Of a DNA stretch of 64,000 nucleotides, positions 18,992 to 28,046 are shown one piece after another; positions within the stretch are counted from its first letter, which is position 1, and every line of letters begins with the position of its first letter. The notes under the pieces were generated by a model. That model was not told the DNA's origin and did not search any database. It worked only from the letters and a program-made list of their open reading frames with translations. Position numbers and translations under genes: made by a program. This DNA is from Candidatus Poseidoniaceae archaeon (GTDB taxonomy: Archaea > Thermoplasmatota > Poseidoniia > Poseidoniales > Poseidoniaceae): contig JASLKG010000006.1 of NCBI GenBank assembly GCA_030747695.1, forward strand, positions 62,001 to 126,000, written 5' to 3'.

Positions 18992-19567
18992 TCAAGCCAT
19001 CTGGGCTATTATGTCGTCAGTCATCCCCGGTATTGATTCCTTCTCTTGCATGAGTACAGAATCCCGCATAGTAATATTCTGTCTTGGCTCTAAAGCTAAT
19101 TTTTCTAACACAACAGATAGAACTTCTTGAACTCTTGCAGTCTGGTGACCTTGAGCAATAATCATTCTTTCTAAAGATTCTAGCGTTTCTACAGAGCGGT
19201 CATTACTCATTTCTAAAGCCACCTTTTGGGCACCCATAGCATCCTCTTGGCGCTTTAACAATTCCCGCGCCGCCGGGCTTCCGATAGCATCCCTTCTGTA
19301 CAACTCCTCCAATGCTTGCTTCAATTCTTTTGTAGTTTGATCTAATGCTACTTTCATATCAGTTAATTGTATAATTGAAATATTCAACTCATTTTGCAAG
19401 TTTGATGCTTTGTGTTTTAATTCACCACGAATACTTGATTGCAGTATCGATTCAGACATGAATGCCGTAAATATTGAAACACCGAGTCTTATATCGTGAG
19501 GAGTATGAAATAATGACATTAATCCCCATGTAGAAATTCCAACAATTATTGTGCGTGTTATGCCCAT
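18992..19567 (-). CDS. Membrane-anchored coiled-coil protein, unknown
   Basis: About 191 residues. A short hydrophobic N-terminal region (TIIVGISTWGLMSLF) is followed by a long helical stretch with a coiled-coil pattern (~50-150: LQNELNISIIQLTDMKVALDQ, then ELKQALEELYRRDA). ATG 19567 is preceded by an in-frame GTG; either could start it. Co-directional with the 218-residue membrane protein. Family not recognised. Confidence 0.5.
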   Translation of the reverse strand: MGITRTIIVGISTWGLMSLFHTPHDIRLGVSIFTAFMSESILQSSIRGELKHKASNLQNELNISIIQLTDMKVALDQTTKELKQALEELYRRDAIGSPAARELLKRQEDAMGAQKVALEMSNDRSVETLESLERMIIAQGHQTARVQEVLSVVLEKLALEPRQNITMRDSVLMQEKESIPGMTDDIIAQMA

Positions 19568-19626
19568 CACTTGTTATATTGTTTCCGTTACATATACTGT
19601 GTGCGCCGGGAGTCCATGGGCTCCCA

Positions 19627-20241
19627 TCATTCATCTGGTATGAAGCAATCATCATCGACTTCGTGTACTTGGCCAGTCATGATTAGATGATCTAAAGCCT
19701 CATCACATTCTTCAGAGGGGATTCCTCTTTCAAGTAAGGGCGTGAATAACTCATCTAATTCAACCCAATTGGCACCAGAACCAATTCTTTCTTGTGCCAC
19801 AATCAACATTATCTGTGCAGTAACAGCAAGCAAAGGATCATCACAAGAATCATCAGGCATCAGATTGATGAATGTTCCAGCTGGGTGAATTTCCCCATCG
19901 TCAATTTCTTCAATTCTATTTACTAAATGTTTCATTGGATCCGGGATATCAAAACAGTCAAACAGATTGGTTTGACCTGTTGGAACTTCTCGTATATCCT
20001 CATCTTTCAATCGGTTTACAAGAGAATTTAACCTATGGATTCGTTGTTTAAGTTGCAACAAATCTCTTTCAATATCACTGCTTAACATTTCTAAATCTTC
20101 ATTAGCCTTTGAAACCAACCATTTTTCTAAATCGAAATTTGGATTAATACCAATCATAGTATCAACCAATCTTTTTACTGCAGTAGGCATCAAATCTAGA
20201 CGAACTCCTTCATCAGACTTCTTACGTCTATCGTCAGCCAT
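19627..20241 (-). CDS. Coiled-coil protein with C-terminal winged-helix-like segment, unknown
   Basis: About 204 residues. A coiled coil spans ~35-80 (LEMLSSDIERDLLQLKQRIHRLNSLVNRLK). The C-terminal ~50 residues (ELDELFTPLLERGIPSEECDEALDHLIMTGQVHEVDDDCFIP) read like a small winged-helix domain. Start chosen at ATG 20241; a TTG nine codons upstream is possible. It diverges from the LeuB-like gene across a 185-base gap. Confidence 0.5.
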   Translation of the reverse strand: MADDRRKKSDEGVRLDLMPTAVKRLVDTMIGINPNFDLEKWLVSKANEDLEMLSSDIERDLLQLKQRIHRLNSLVNRLKDEDIREVPTGQTNLFDCFDIPDPMKHLVNRIEEIDDGEIHPAGTFINLMPDDSCDDPLLAVTAQIMLIVAQERIGSGANWVELDELFTPLLERGIPSEECDEALDHLIMTGQVHEVDDDCFIPDE

Positions 20242-20312
20242 GGTTCTTCTCGGTGTTGTGGCGCTCAATAAAGGTACAGTATTGTGTATAGACCCTTACT
20301 TCGATTGCAATA

Positions 20313-20326
20313 CCGCGCGACTGCGC
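20313..20326. repeat. Short GC inverted repeat between divergent genes
   Basis: CGCGCGACTGCGCG contains GCGC arms around a 4-base spacer in an otherwise AT-rich divergent intergenic region. It could be an operator or chance; nothing nearby decides this. Confidence 0.25.
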
Positions 20327-20372
20327 GTATTTTTGCATAAAAACTAGTTCTACAGGACACAAACCCCCTCTC

Positions 20373-20379
20373 TATATTT
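20373..20379 (+). promoter_or_regulatory. Candidate TATA box of the leuB-like gene
   Basis: TATATTT lies about 54 bases upstream of the ATG, placing transcription start near 20403. There is no clear BRE, so the call is weak. Confidence 0.3.
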
Positions 20380-20426
20380 CTCTACTTCGGGGACGTCTTC
20401 ATTTAGGGGCGTCGTATAGCCGGGGT

Positions 20427-21608
20427 ATGAGCGAACATCGTATTGCGATTCTACCCGGCGACGGAACCGGAAGGGAGGTGGCTGTTGAAGCAATGCGAAT
20501 ATTAGATACAGTATCCGCACATACGAATTTCGGATTTGATATGAATGTAATTCCTTGTGGGGGAAAACATTACCTTGAAACAGGCGAAGAGTGGGCAGAA
20601 GGCTCGTTTGAATATTGCCGTGAGGAAGTAGATGCGATTTTTCTAGGCGCCATAGGACATCCTGGTGCTCATTTACCTGATGGAGATTTAGCAGGAGGAT
20701 CTGTAATCCTTGGCCTAAGAGCAGGATTAGAATTGTATGCAAATCTTAGACCAATCAAACTTTACGAGGGCGTACCACATAAAGTACATGGAAAATTCAC
20801 TCAAATTTGGCAACCCGGAATGGTTGATCTGACATTTTTGAGAGAAAACACAGAGGGCTTGTACCATTCTCTACTGCGTAGGAGTGCAGACCGCGCTTTA
20901 GGGCGCGAACCATACGAGCCAATTGAAATGGAATTTCCAGGAATGTCTGGCGAGTTTGCATACGACCCACGCCCAATTTCAGCTAGAGGAACAGAACGAA
21001 TAGTAAACATGGCATTTGAGATTGCACAAACACGTAATGGAGCACCAGGCGATGGAATAAAGAGAGTTTCTTGTATAGATAAAAGCAATGTAACCCGAGG
21101 ATGCCAATTATTTAGAAAAACATATGATAAAGTAGCATCCAATTACCCAAGTATAGAGAAGGATTACGGATATATTGATGCTTTTATGCAGTGGATTACT
21201 CGTAGCCCTGAACATTATGATGTAGTAGTCTCTTCAAACATGTTTGGAGATATAGCGACAGATCTTGGTGCAGTATTACAAGGAGGAATGGGAATGGCAG
21301 CATCTGGAAATATCGGAGACAATAACGCCTTTTTCGAACCCGTACACGGCTCTTCTCCAAAACACGCAGGGAAAAATAAAGTCAACCCAATTGCTTCAAT
21401 AAATTCAATTCAATTAATGTTAGATTGGTTAGGCAGAAAGAATAACGAAACAGGACTGGTTGAAATAGCTAAATTGATTGATGAAAGTGTTGCAGACCAT
21501 CTTAGAGATGGTAAAATGCTGACTTATGACTTAGGCGGAGACGCAGGCTGCACTCATGTCGGCGAAGCAATTTCTCAAATACTTAGAACAAAATTAATCG
21601 AACTTTAA
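20427..21608 (+). CDS. leuB: 3-isopropylmalate/isocitrate dehydrogenase family protein
   Basis: An NAD(P)-dependent beta-decarboxylating dehydrogenase of 393 residues. Visible motifs: [10 protein letters not shown] at the N-terminus, [13 protein letters not shown] (substrate-binding arginines), [18 protein letters not shown], then [17 protein letters not shown] (catalytic/metal Asp) and [18 protein letters not shown]. The family includes LeuB, homoisocitrate and tartrate dehydrogenases; residues seen fit LeuB best but do not exclude the others. If LeuB, the aconitase-like enzyme at 6.7-8.7 kb could supply its substrate. Confidence 0.8.
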   Translation: MSEHRIAILPGDGTGREVAVEAMRILDTVSAHTNFGFDMNVIPCGGKHYLETGEEWAEGSFEYCREEVDAIFLGAIGHPGAHLPDGDLAGGSVILGLRAGLELYANLRPIKLYEGVPHKVHGKFTQIWQPGMVDLTFLRENTEGLYHSLLRRSADRALGREPYEPIEMEFPGMSGEFAYDPRPISARGTERIVNMAFEIAQTRNGAPGDGIKRVSCIDKSNVTRGCQLFRKTYDKVASNYPSIEKDYGYIDAFMQWITRSPEHYDVVVSSNMFGDIATDLGAVLQGGMGMAASGNIGDNNAFFEPVHGSSPKHAGKNKVNPIASINSIQLMLDWLGRKNNETGLVEIAKLIDESVADHLRDGKMLTYDLGGDAGCTHVGEAISQILRTKLIEL

Positions 21609-22018
21609 TCATGAACTTCTTCATAGTTTTGCGATCTCATTAATTCAGCCGCAACAATCCTTTCGATTTCTTTCATTAGACGTTCTACTACTTCTAATTC
21701 CCATGAATCATGAGGAGAAGGTAAATTCATTCTTGATACTTCATTTCTAAGGGTCTGAACAATTCTAGCCCGAACAGGATTGCCAACTGTAAAATCGTGC
21801 GCCCCTGAAACAAAACCAACTAGAGAATCTAACCATTCTTCCTCTGAGATTTCGCCACCACAACCCGGGCAAGCCGTAGTGTCTCTACGCACTCGTCTTC
21901 TAGTACTCTTCCTCCTAGCTCTTCTTCGAACAGGAGCTTCAATATCATCGATGTCGAATGAGATGGAGGTTCCAAAACCCCCCTTTTCCATGGAGCCAAG
22001 ATTCCTCTGCTCATTCAT
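21605..22018 (-). CDS. Small protein with basic N-terminus and CxxC, unknown
   Basis: A 137-residue soluble protein. A strongly basic stretch (RRRARRKSTRRRVRR) precedes CPGCGG, a single zinc-knuckle-like CxxC. A helical C-terminal half follows (ARIVQTLRNEVSRM, VVERLMKEIERIVAAELM). The basic segment could bind nucleic acid; that is inference. Its stop overlaps the convergent leuB stop by 4 bases. Confidence 0.5.
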   Translation of the reverse strand: MNEQRNLGSMEKGGFGTSISFDIDDIEAPVRRRARRKSTRRRVRRDTTACPGCGGEISEEEWLDSLVGFVSGAHDFTVGNPVRARIVQTLRNEVSRMNLPSPHDSWELEVVERLMKEIERIVAAELMRSQNYEEVHD

Positions 22019-22075
22019 CTCTTTCGGTTTGTAGTTAAACTACCTCTATGATAAATTATACCCCTACAAATATTA

Positions 22076-22822
22076 CTATTTGGTTGGTTTTGATATAGTT
22101 TCAACAATGCGGGTAAGTGCAGATTGAAGACATTCATCATTATCCCAGTCACTAATTACAGGAGAGGAAGGAATGATCTCAAGGAGGTTAGACACTACAC
22201 GCGATAGTTCATCAACAACCGTAACACTCGCCATTTTTGCACTTCGAGAGAGTGGATTGAGATCTATTACCAAAACATCCTTGCCCATATTCACCAAAGC
22301 CTCACACCTATCTCCATCTTCAAGTGGCACAAGTATTACATCCGAATCGAAAATCCCATTTTTGTGACAATTAGAACGCGGCCCCTCCAATCCTGTTATT
22401 TTAGCATCAGGCTTGCCACCAAGAATAGTAACATTAAGCCCTAATTTTTCATTTAAACCATTAAGATGAGATAGAAGCGCATTCATACGTTCAGGTGTCC
22501 TATAAAATATATTAATTTCAATTGGGCAATTTAGTAGTGCAGCAATTTTTAGAAAACCTTCTCCAGCCAAAGCAATCGCATTTCCGTTTAGAGAAATAAT
22601 TGGATTATCAGCGTTTAATAACCTGGCAGCAATTTCCTTTGTAGCAATAAACGCGGAAGGGATTGTTTGTTCACCAAGCAAGTAGTCGTAAGCTTCTCCA
22701 CGACCATGAGCAATCATTGCAGAATTCGCTAGCATCCCTTTAGATGCAGCAACTTCTAATTTATGTCGCATCAGTAGTGAATTATATCTTGGGTGGCTAG
22801 GGTCCGCTACATGTTCTGTCAT
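22076..22822 (-). CDS. 4-phosphopantoate--beta-alanine ligase (archaeal phosphopantothenate synthetase)
   Basis: The second enzyme of the archaeal CoA route, joining 4-phosphopantoate and beta-alanine with ATP. The 248-residue protein matches the archaeal PPS (former DUF137) pattern: HPRYNSLLMRHKLEVAASKGM, IAHGRGEAYDYLLGE, ISLNGNAIALA, a lysine/Asn-rich centre, and VLVIDLNPLSRSAKMASVTVVDEL at the C-terminal side. The partner pantoate kinase is at 59,230-60,147. Here it is followed, in the opposite direction of travel, by nadC 15 bases upstream on the same strand. Confidence 0.9.
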   Translation of the reverse strand: MTEHVADPSHPRYNSLLMRHKLEVAASKGMLANSAMIAHGRGEAYDYLLGEQTIPSAFIATKEIAARLLNADNPIISLNGNAIALAGEGFLKIAALLNCPIEINIFYRTPERMNALLSHLNGLNEKLGLNVTILGGKPDAKITGLEGPRSNCHKNGIFDSDVILVPLEDGDRCEALVNMGKDVLVIDLNPLSRSAKMASVTVVDELSRVVSNLLEIIPSSPVISDWDNDECLQSALTRIVETISKPTK

Positions 22823-22837
22823 CCTAGTACACCATTA

Positions 22838-23776
22838 TTAGTCTATCAACATGGATAAATCGAGAGGAGTAGTCCCGCGATTAATATTGGAAGTAGACAA
22901 AACATCAAGTCCACACTTCCGCCAATCTTCCAAATCATTGAGAACAATTCCTCCGCTCGCCTCTAGCCAAACATGTTCTCTTAATCCCATTTCAATCAAT
23001 TCATCTGCAGTATTTTTACATCGTTCTGGATTAAAATTATCAAGCATTATTACTAATCGATTCAAATCATCAATTATTCGCCGCTCAGACCACGCAAAGG
23101 CCGCCATAATAGCTTCCTTTTCCTCCCTCACTTCTATTTCTAAAAACGCTCCAATTTCATCTACATTGACAGATCCGATAAATTTGACAATACGCGCCCC
23201 ATTTCCTTCGATATCAGGGTACATGGTAGCAAGGTCGTTTTCCTTTACCATCATCGCATCTGTCTTTGATAACCTATGCGTTAAACCGCCACCCAAATGT
23301 ACAGCCCACTTGTCTAATAATCCCCAGATTGTTTTTCGTGTACATGCGATTTGCCCTGGTGCTTTGGCAGACCATAGCCTAGCTTCAGTCGAAATACCTG
23401 ATAGTTGTCCAAGAATATTTAGTATCGGGCGCTCTAAAGCCAATAAAGCATCTTTCGCACCTGTTAAAATTGCAATTTCATCGCCACTAACCACTGTTCT
23501 ACCGTCTCCGTGGGACCAAGAAATAGAAATCCCTCCTGCCCAAATCTGTAGCATATGATCAATCACAGCACATCCTGCCAAGGTCCCATTACCTCTTGCA
23601 ATTATTTTCGCCTCAATTTGATTTTCACTTCCCATGAAAGGAAACTCAATCCCATCATCAGCAAGCATTGCTGAAACCCACCTATCGAAGCTGGAAATTA
23701 GAATCCGGGTTGGCCCTGTAGAGGCATCCCATAACTCACGCCCACGATCATGTGGGGGCTTTTTCTTCCCAGCCAT
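22838..23776 (-). CDS. nadC: Nicotinate-nucleotide pyrophosphorylase (quinolinate phosphoribosyltransferase)
   Basis: Makes nicotinate mononucleotide from quinolinate and PRPP in NAD synthesis. Motifs: GNGTLAGCAVIDHML, LNILGQLSGISTEA, CTRKTIWGLLDKWAVHLGGGLTHR (substrate-binding Arg/Lys/His segment), MVKEND, and LEASGGIVLNDLEDW toward the C-terminus, followed by a phosphate-binding STSNINRG. About 312 residues from ATG 23776; alternative ATG 23782 or upstream codons would intrude into the divergent oxidoreductase region. Two cofactor genes (PPS, nadC) lie side by side. Confidence 0.9.
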   Translation of the reverse strand: MAGKKKPPHDRGRELWDASTGPTRILISSFDRWVSAMLADDGIEFPFMGSENQIEAKIIARGNGTLAGCAVIDHMLQIWAGGISISWSHGDGRTVVSGDEIAILTGAKDALLALERPILNILGQLSGISTEARLWSAKAPGQIACTRKTIWGLLDKWAVHLGGGLTHRLSKTDAMMVKENDLATMYPDIEGNGARIVKFIGSVNVDEIGAFLEIEVREEKEAIMAAFAWSERRIIDDLNRLVIMLDNFNPERCKNTADELIEMGLREHVWLEASGGIVLNDLEDWRKCGLDVLSTSNINRGTTPLDLSMLID

Positions 23777-23830
23777 GGACATGGGTTGGGGTGCGAGGAC
23801 TTCATGGTTATGTACCGTTTCGAGATACAC

Positions 23831-24742
23831 ATGGGGCGTGTTCTTGTCATCGGAGCTGGACTAAAAGGTCTAGTAACTGGAATACGTGAACATTTGGCAG
23901 GGAACCGAGTATTTATTGTTGAAAAAAGAGAAACGATTGGAGGAAGAGGTACTAGTGAAAAGTCCCAGGGATTTGCGATTGAACATGGCCCTCATCTACT
24001 TTTAAAGGGAGGGGAATTACATAAGATGATTAAAAAAGTAAGTAAAATCAAACCATCACTCCGTCCAATAATCCCTTCAAAAATTTTGATTGCAGGAATA
24101 GGTCCCATGTATCCAATTAACGACCCAAAAGCATTGTTTCAATTAAAATCTGGAAACGACCCCATACGGGAAAATGCAATAAAATTAATTTCTGGATGGG
24201 GTATAGAAAACCCTTCGAGACGCAAGGCTTTATTGAAGCACAAATTATGCGTCATTAATGAAGGATGGGCTGGTTTAGTTGGACGGTTAGCAACTACATT
24301 AGAGGAAGTTGGAGTCCCAATACAATGCAACACAGAAATAATTATGAAAAACGGGAAACCATTTGTTAAAGATGGCCCAGAAATAGAAGCCGATAGGGTA
24401 TATTTTTGTGTTGGACCTGAAAAGAATAATCGTATAGAAGTTTCAACATACGACATCATATTGAACAACAACCCGCTAGGTAAAACTCATGCATTAATCA
24501 AAGAGGATGTTGCAATAATGAATTTAGGGGCAATACATACAAACAAACTCCCAGAAAACTATGCCCACCTGTCTTGTATTTCAATAAAGGAAGGCGTGAA
24601 AGCGATCGAAGCACTTCTAGATGAGCGACTATCTGGATGGAGAAATCATATTGTTACTCAGAGAATTAACAACAAAATTACACTCAGTGATTTATCCGGT
24701 CAACTGTCGGATGGAGTCTTAATGAAAAAGGAGGAAGATTGA
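23831..24742 (+). CDS. FAD/NAD(P)-dependent oxidoreductase, phytoene-dehydrogenase-like
   Basis: A Rossmann-fold flavoprotein-like protein of about 303 residues. The dinucleotide motif GAGLKGLVTG sits at the very start after MGRVLVI, followed by VEKRETIGGRG (the GG-type FAD signature) and HGPHLLLKGG. This fits the amine-oxidase/phytoene-desaturase superfamily, but at 303 residues it is shorter than typical members (~450), so a domain may be missing. ATG 23831 begins right at the Rossmann strand. Its stop overlaps the next start (TGATG). Confidence 0.7.
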   Translation: MGRVLVIGAGLKGLVTGIREHLAGNRVFIVEKRETIGGRGTSEKSQGFAIEHGPHLLLKGGELHKMIKKVSKIKPSLRPIIPSKILIAGIGPMYPINDPKALFQLKSGNDPIRENAIKLISGWGIENPSRRKALLKHKLCVINEGWAGLVGRLATTLEEVGVPIQCNTEIIMKNGKPFVKDGPEIEADRVYFCVGPEKNNRIEVSTYDIILNNNPLGKTHALIKEDVAIMNLGAIHTNKLPENYAHLSCISIKEGVKAIEALLDERLSGWRNHIVTQRINNKITLSDLSGQLSDGVLMKKEED

Positions 24743-25518
24743 TGCGGATAGTAACTTGGAATGTAAATGGAATACGTGCTGCAATACGTAAAGGTTTAGA
24801 CAGGTATTTTGAAGAAATCAAGGCCGATGTTTGGATGTTACAAGAAACACGATGCCTTGAAGAACAGTTACCTAAAGATTGGAGCTTACCTCAAGGGTAT
24901 GATTGGATATTACACCCAGCTACAAAAAAAGGGTATTCCGGAGTGGCTACAATATCTAAACTGAATATGATTGAAATTGGGAGAGGGAAAGGAGGAGTAA
25001 CAGACCCGATTGATTCCGAAGGGAGAGTGCTAATTACCAAACATGAAGACTTACTTTTAGTCAACACCTATCTTCCAAGCGGGTCTTCCAAAGACGAACG
25101 CCAAACTTTCAAAGAACAATGGATGAAAGAATGGCGTGAGTTTGTAACGCCCCTGTTTAAACAAAAAACACCAGTAATCTTGGCCGGCGATCTAAATATA
25201 GCGCATACCGAAGATGATATTTGGAATCCCAAGGGCAATTCAAAAATGAGTGGGTTTTTACCCCAAGAAAGAGAATGGCTAACAAATTTGTTGGAAGATG
25301 GTTGGTGTGATTTATTCAGAGAGCACACTGGCCCCGGAATTAAAGAATATTCCTGGTGGTCAAACAGAGGTCAAGCACGGGCCAAAGATAGGGGGTGGAG
25401 AATTGATTACTTACTTGGGAATAAAGCAGCAAAAGAAAGATTATCATCTTGTAGAATTATGCGGAAAGGCGGTTTAGAAGTAAGCGATCACGCGCCAGTA
25501 ATCTTGGAACTTCATTGA
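24742..25518 (+). CDS. xthA: Exodeoxyribonuclease III / AP endonuclease
   Basis: A base-excision-repair nuclease cutting DNA at abasic sites. About 258 residues with the full EEP motif order: TWNVNGIRAA, LQETRCLE (catalytic Glu), YSGVATIS, GDLNIAHTEDD (Asp/Asn pair), DYLLGN and SDHAPVI (catalytic His). A GGAGG sequence is just upstream and ATG 24742 shares bases with the previous stop, so the two genes are translated together. Confidence 0.93.
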   Translation: MRIVTWNVNGIRAAIRKGLDRYFEEIKADVWMLQETRCLEEQLPKDWSLPQGYDWILHPATKKGYSGVATISKLNMIEIGRGKGGVTDPIDSEGRVLITKHEDLLLVNTYLPSGSSKDERQTFKEQWMKEWREFVTPLFKQKTPVILAGDLNIAHTEDDIWNPKGNSKMSGFLPQEREWLTNLLEDGWCDLFREHTGPGIKEYSWWSNRGQARAKDRGWRIDYLLGNKAAKERLSSCRIMRKGGLEVSDHAPVILELH

Positions 25519-25724
25519 TCTTGATCTGATAATATTTCTAGAAGATTGTCAACCTTTGTTCGAATACTTTCCAATGTTGAATCTGTTACATAAATTATTA
25601 GTTTAGAATTATCATTGTTATTGATAACTTCAAAATTATAATTTGCAGGGATGAGTTTTGACATTTTTTCTATTATCGATAATGGGCCTGCCCATGTCAA
25701 TTCTGATAAATGACTGTCTGTCAC
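25512..25724 (-). CDS. Small protein, possible KEOPS Pcc1-like subunit
   Basis: A 70-residue protein starting at GTG 25724. The pattern of alternating strands and a final helix with STLESIRTKVDNLLEIL recalls Pcc1, the small dimerising subunit of the KEOPS tRNA-modification complex, whose C-terminal helix reads like an SLRAALNSYL consensus. Similarity is weak and by eye. It ends 7 bases inside the convergent xthA gene, and no Kae1 or Bud32 gene is in the window. Confidence 0.4.
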   Translation of the reverse strand: MTDSHLSELTWAGPLSIIEKMSKLIPANYNFEVINNNDNSKLIIYVTDSTLESIRTKVDNLLEILSDQDQ

Positions 25725-25805
25725 GTTACAATCCTTTAATCACACATTCAAATATTCTTTGCTCAATGACAGAATGCTTGAATTTGTATTAGTTGTGCCC
25801 AGTTT

Positions 25806-27119
25806 ATGGGAGAGGTGCCATATCTCGCCGGGACAGGTGGAGTTGAGTTAGGCGAAGCGCGCACTGATCATGAAGGCCGCCGTGCAATATTGCTTCATAG
25901 AGAAGGCAATCCCCAAGAATTAATTTCATTAGCCGAAACAATGGGTATAGAAGTTGTTGAAATAATCTTTCAGACTGGAAAATCTGATCCTAGGACTTAT
26001 TTTGGTAGCGGTAGGTTACAAGATATTTCGGATGATATTTCAAGTGCAATAGAGGGACACAAATGGCATGGAGTTGATTTGGCGATAATTAATACAAACG
26101 CAACACCCCGTCAACTTGTAAATATACAAAACAAAATAAAAATCGAGGTATGGGATAGAGTAAGATTACTTCTTTCATTATTTACTTCTCATGCATCAAG
26201 CGTGGAGGCAAGAATTCAAGTAAGAATAGCTAGATTGGAAGCAGATCGAACATTATTACGGGAATTAGCAAATCAAGAAACAACGGGCGAAAGAGCAGGT
26301 TTTGGAGCAGGGGGGAGGCAAGCTTTACAAAATGTAATCTTAACAGTAAATCGGGAATTAACTCAATTAAAACGAAAACAAAACCGTTATGCAAACTCGA
26401 GGAGAGAAAGAAGAAGACAAAGATCGAGGAGTGGTGCAATGACTGTCGGATTGGCAGGATATACCAATGCTGGCAAATCGTCTTTATTTTTGAAATTAAG
26501 TGGAAAAGAGGTATTAGTGGAAGACAAATTATTTTCGACACTAGAAACTACAATTGGCAGAATGGAAAAAAGTCCCAGAGTACTATTAGCCGACACAATC
26601 GGCTTCATAGACAGATTACCTTCTGAATTGTTGGATGCATTCCATGCTACTTTGGATGAATCATTACAATGTGATTTGTTACTACTGCTGGTTGACTCAA
26701 GCGATTCTATTTCTGAAATAATACGTAAACTTACTACCTCAAGGAGAGAAGTGATGGGGCGCATTGGAGATAATCCCACTTCAATATTAATTGTATTAAC
26801 AAAAATTGATGATTGTAATAATATTGATGCAGCAATAAATGCACTAAATGAAATGGGCACCGAGCCACTATGCATTTCATCATTAACTGGTAAAGGAATT
26901 GAGGAACTGAAAGAAAAAATATTGAATTCATTATATGGATCAAAGATTTCAATTGAAGTTCACGAAGGCAAAGGGCGATCGAGCGAGTCAATAATCAGTC
27001 ACTTGTATGATTGTGGAATTGTAACAAAACGGGAAGAGAACACTCTTACAATGTGGTGCAACAAAATTGAAATTGAACGTCTGATTAATGAGAATCCTCA
27101 ACGCATTTCGACTAAGTAG
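25806..27119 (+). CDS. hflX: GTPase HflX
   Basis: A ribosome-associated GTPase that splits stalled or stressed ribosomes. The N-terminal HflX domain (~1-200) includes the FGSGRLQDI signature and the helical ANQETTGERAGFGAGGRQAL segment. The G domain has G1 GYTNAGKSSLF, G3 DTIGFIDRLP and G4 TKID. The 437-residue length is typical. Archaeal and bacterial HflX share this layout. Confidence 0.93.
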   Translation: MGEVPYLAGTGGVELGEARTDHEGRRAILLHREGNPQELISLAETMGIEVVEIIFQTGKSDPRTYFGSGRLQDISDDISSAIEGHKWHGVDLAIINTNATPRQLVNIQNKIKIEVWDRVRLLLSLFTSHASSVEARIQVRIARLEADRTLLRELANQETTGERAGFGAGGRQALQNVILTVNRELTQLKRKQNRYANSRRERRRQRSRSGAMTVGLAGYTNAGKSSLFLKLSGKEVLVEDKLFSTLETTIGRMEKSPRVLLADTIGFIDRLPSELLDAFHATLDESLQCDLLLLLVDSSDSISEIIRKLTTSRREVMGRIGDNPTSILIVLTKIDDCNNIDAAINALNEMGTEPLCISSLTGKGIEELKEKILNSLYGSKISIEVHEGKGRSSESIISHLYDCGIVTKREENTLTMWCNKIEIERLINENPQRISTK

Positions 27120-27140
27120 TGCCGCTATCTTGGAGCAGAT

Positions 27141-28007
27141 GTGTCCGACCTTCTTGAAGAGGTTACAGAGCTTCCCGAGGAAGAAGCGGTTTTCACTTCT
27201 AGCGGCGTAGCATTTGAAGTAAAATCTGATGATGGCCATCCAATTCTCAAAGCAATAGGGGTTTTTGTTATAGTAATATGTTGCTTTGGTATTGCAAATG
27301 GAATCGATTTTATTAGCACAGATTCAGGACTAATTCGCCCACATGAGATGATAAACAATCAAGCAAAAGGCGCACCTTATGATTCGGCAGTATTAACAGG
27401 AACAGTCTATTCAGAAGGAGATCCTATTCCAAATGCAACAATAACTCTGGAAATTAAATTGGAAAACGGCCTTCTTTCGCAAATATCAACACTTTCAGAT
27501 AGTGAGGGCGAATTCAGATTGGAAAATGCAACGCCAGGGCTCGCTCCGATAGCGATAACTAGATGGAATGAAAACGGAGAGCACGATATTGTACAGCATC
27601 GCATAATATTGAATCCTCCTACTTTATTGGAGCCATCGGGTTATACAAATATGGATTTTGAATTACCCCCAGAATCTATGTTTGGAGACATTGAATGTAT
27701 TTCTCTCGGAAATGGTAGCTGCCTACGAGAAATAAATTATCATCCTCAGGAAATGGATTTTCCTTTGTTAGATCCAACTGCTGGAGGCCTATTTGTTATG
27801 GTAGGTTGGGGTTTTATCGGGGCCTCAATTATATCCTGCCTCCTTGCAGTAATTGGAATAAAAAACGGCTCTCGGGCCACAATCCAAATGTCCGCAGGCC
27901 TCTCTTTTTTTACAATGGGCCATTTTTATAGCGCCTGTATTTTTGGATTTATTGCCTATGCTCTTACCTTTTTCGTACCTAGAAAATCAATCATTCTAGA
28001 CACTTGA
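27141..28007 (+). CDS. Membrane protein with carboxypeptidase-regulatory-like Ig domain
   Basis: A 288-residue protein starting at GTG 27141. A transmembrane helix near residue 35-55 (GVFVIVICCFGIANGIDF) precedes an external region whose first part (~87-155: LTGTVYSEGDPIPNATITLE, DSEGEFRLENATPG) is a CarboxypepD-regulatory-like beta-sandwich. Two more helices lie at the C-terminus (GGLFVMVGWGFIGASIISCLLAVIGI and a last hydrophobic stretch). Probable surface or secretion-related protein; 21 bases after hflX. Function unknown. Confidence 0.6.
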   Translation: MSDLLEEVTELPEEEAVFTSSGVAFEVKSDDGHPILKAIGVFVIVICCFGIANGIDFISTDSGLIRPHEMINNQAKGAPYDSAVLTGTVYSEGDPIPNATITLEIKLENGLLSQISTLSDSEGEFRLENATPGLAPIAITRWNENGEHDIVQHRIILNPPTLLEPSGYTNMDFELPPESMFGDIECISLGNGSCLREINYHPQEMDFPLLDPTAGGLFVMVGWGFIGASIISCLLAVIGIKNGSRATIQMSAGLSFFTMGHFYSACIFGFIAYALTFFVPRKSIILDT

Positions 28008-28046
28008 GTCCGACACACTCTTCACTTGTTGGTATTAGCGAAGGCC

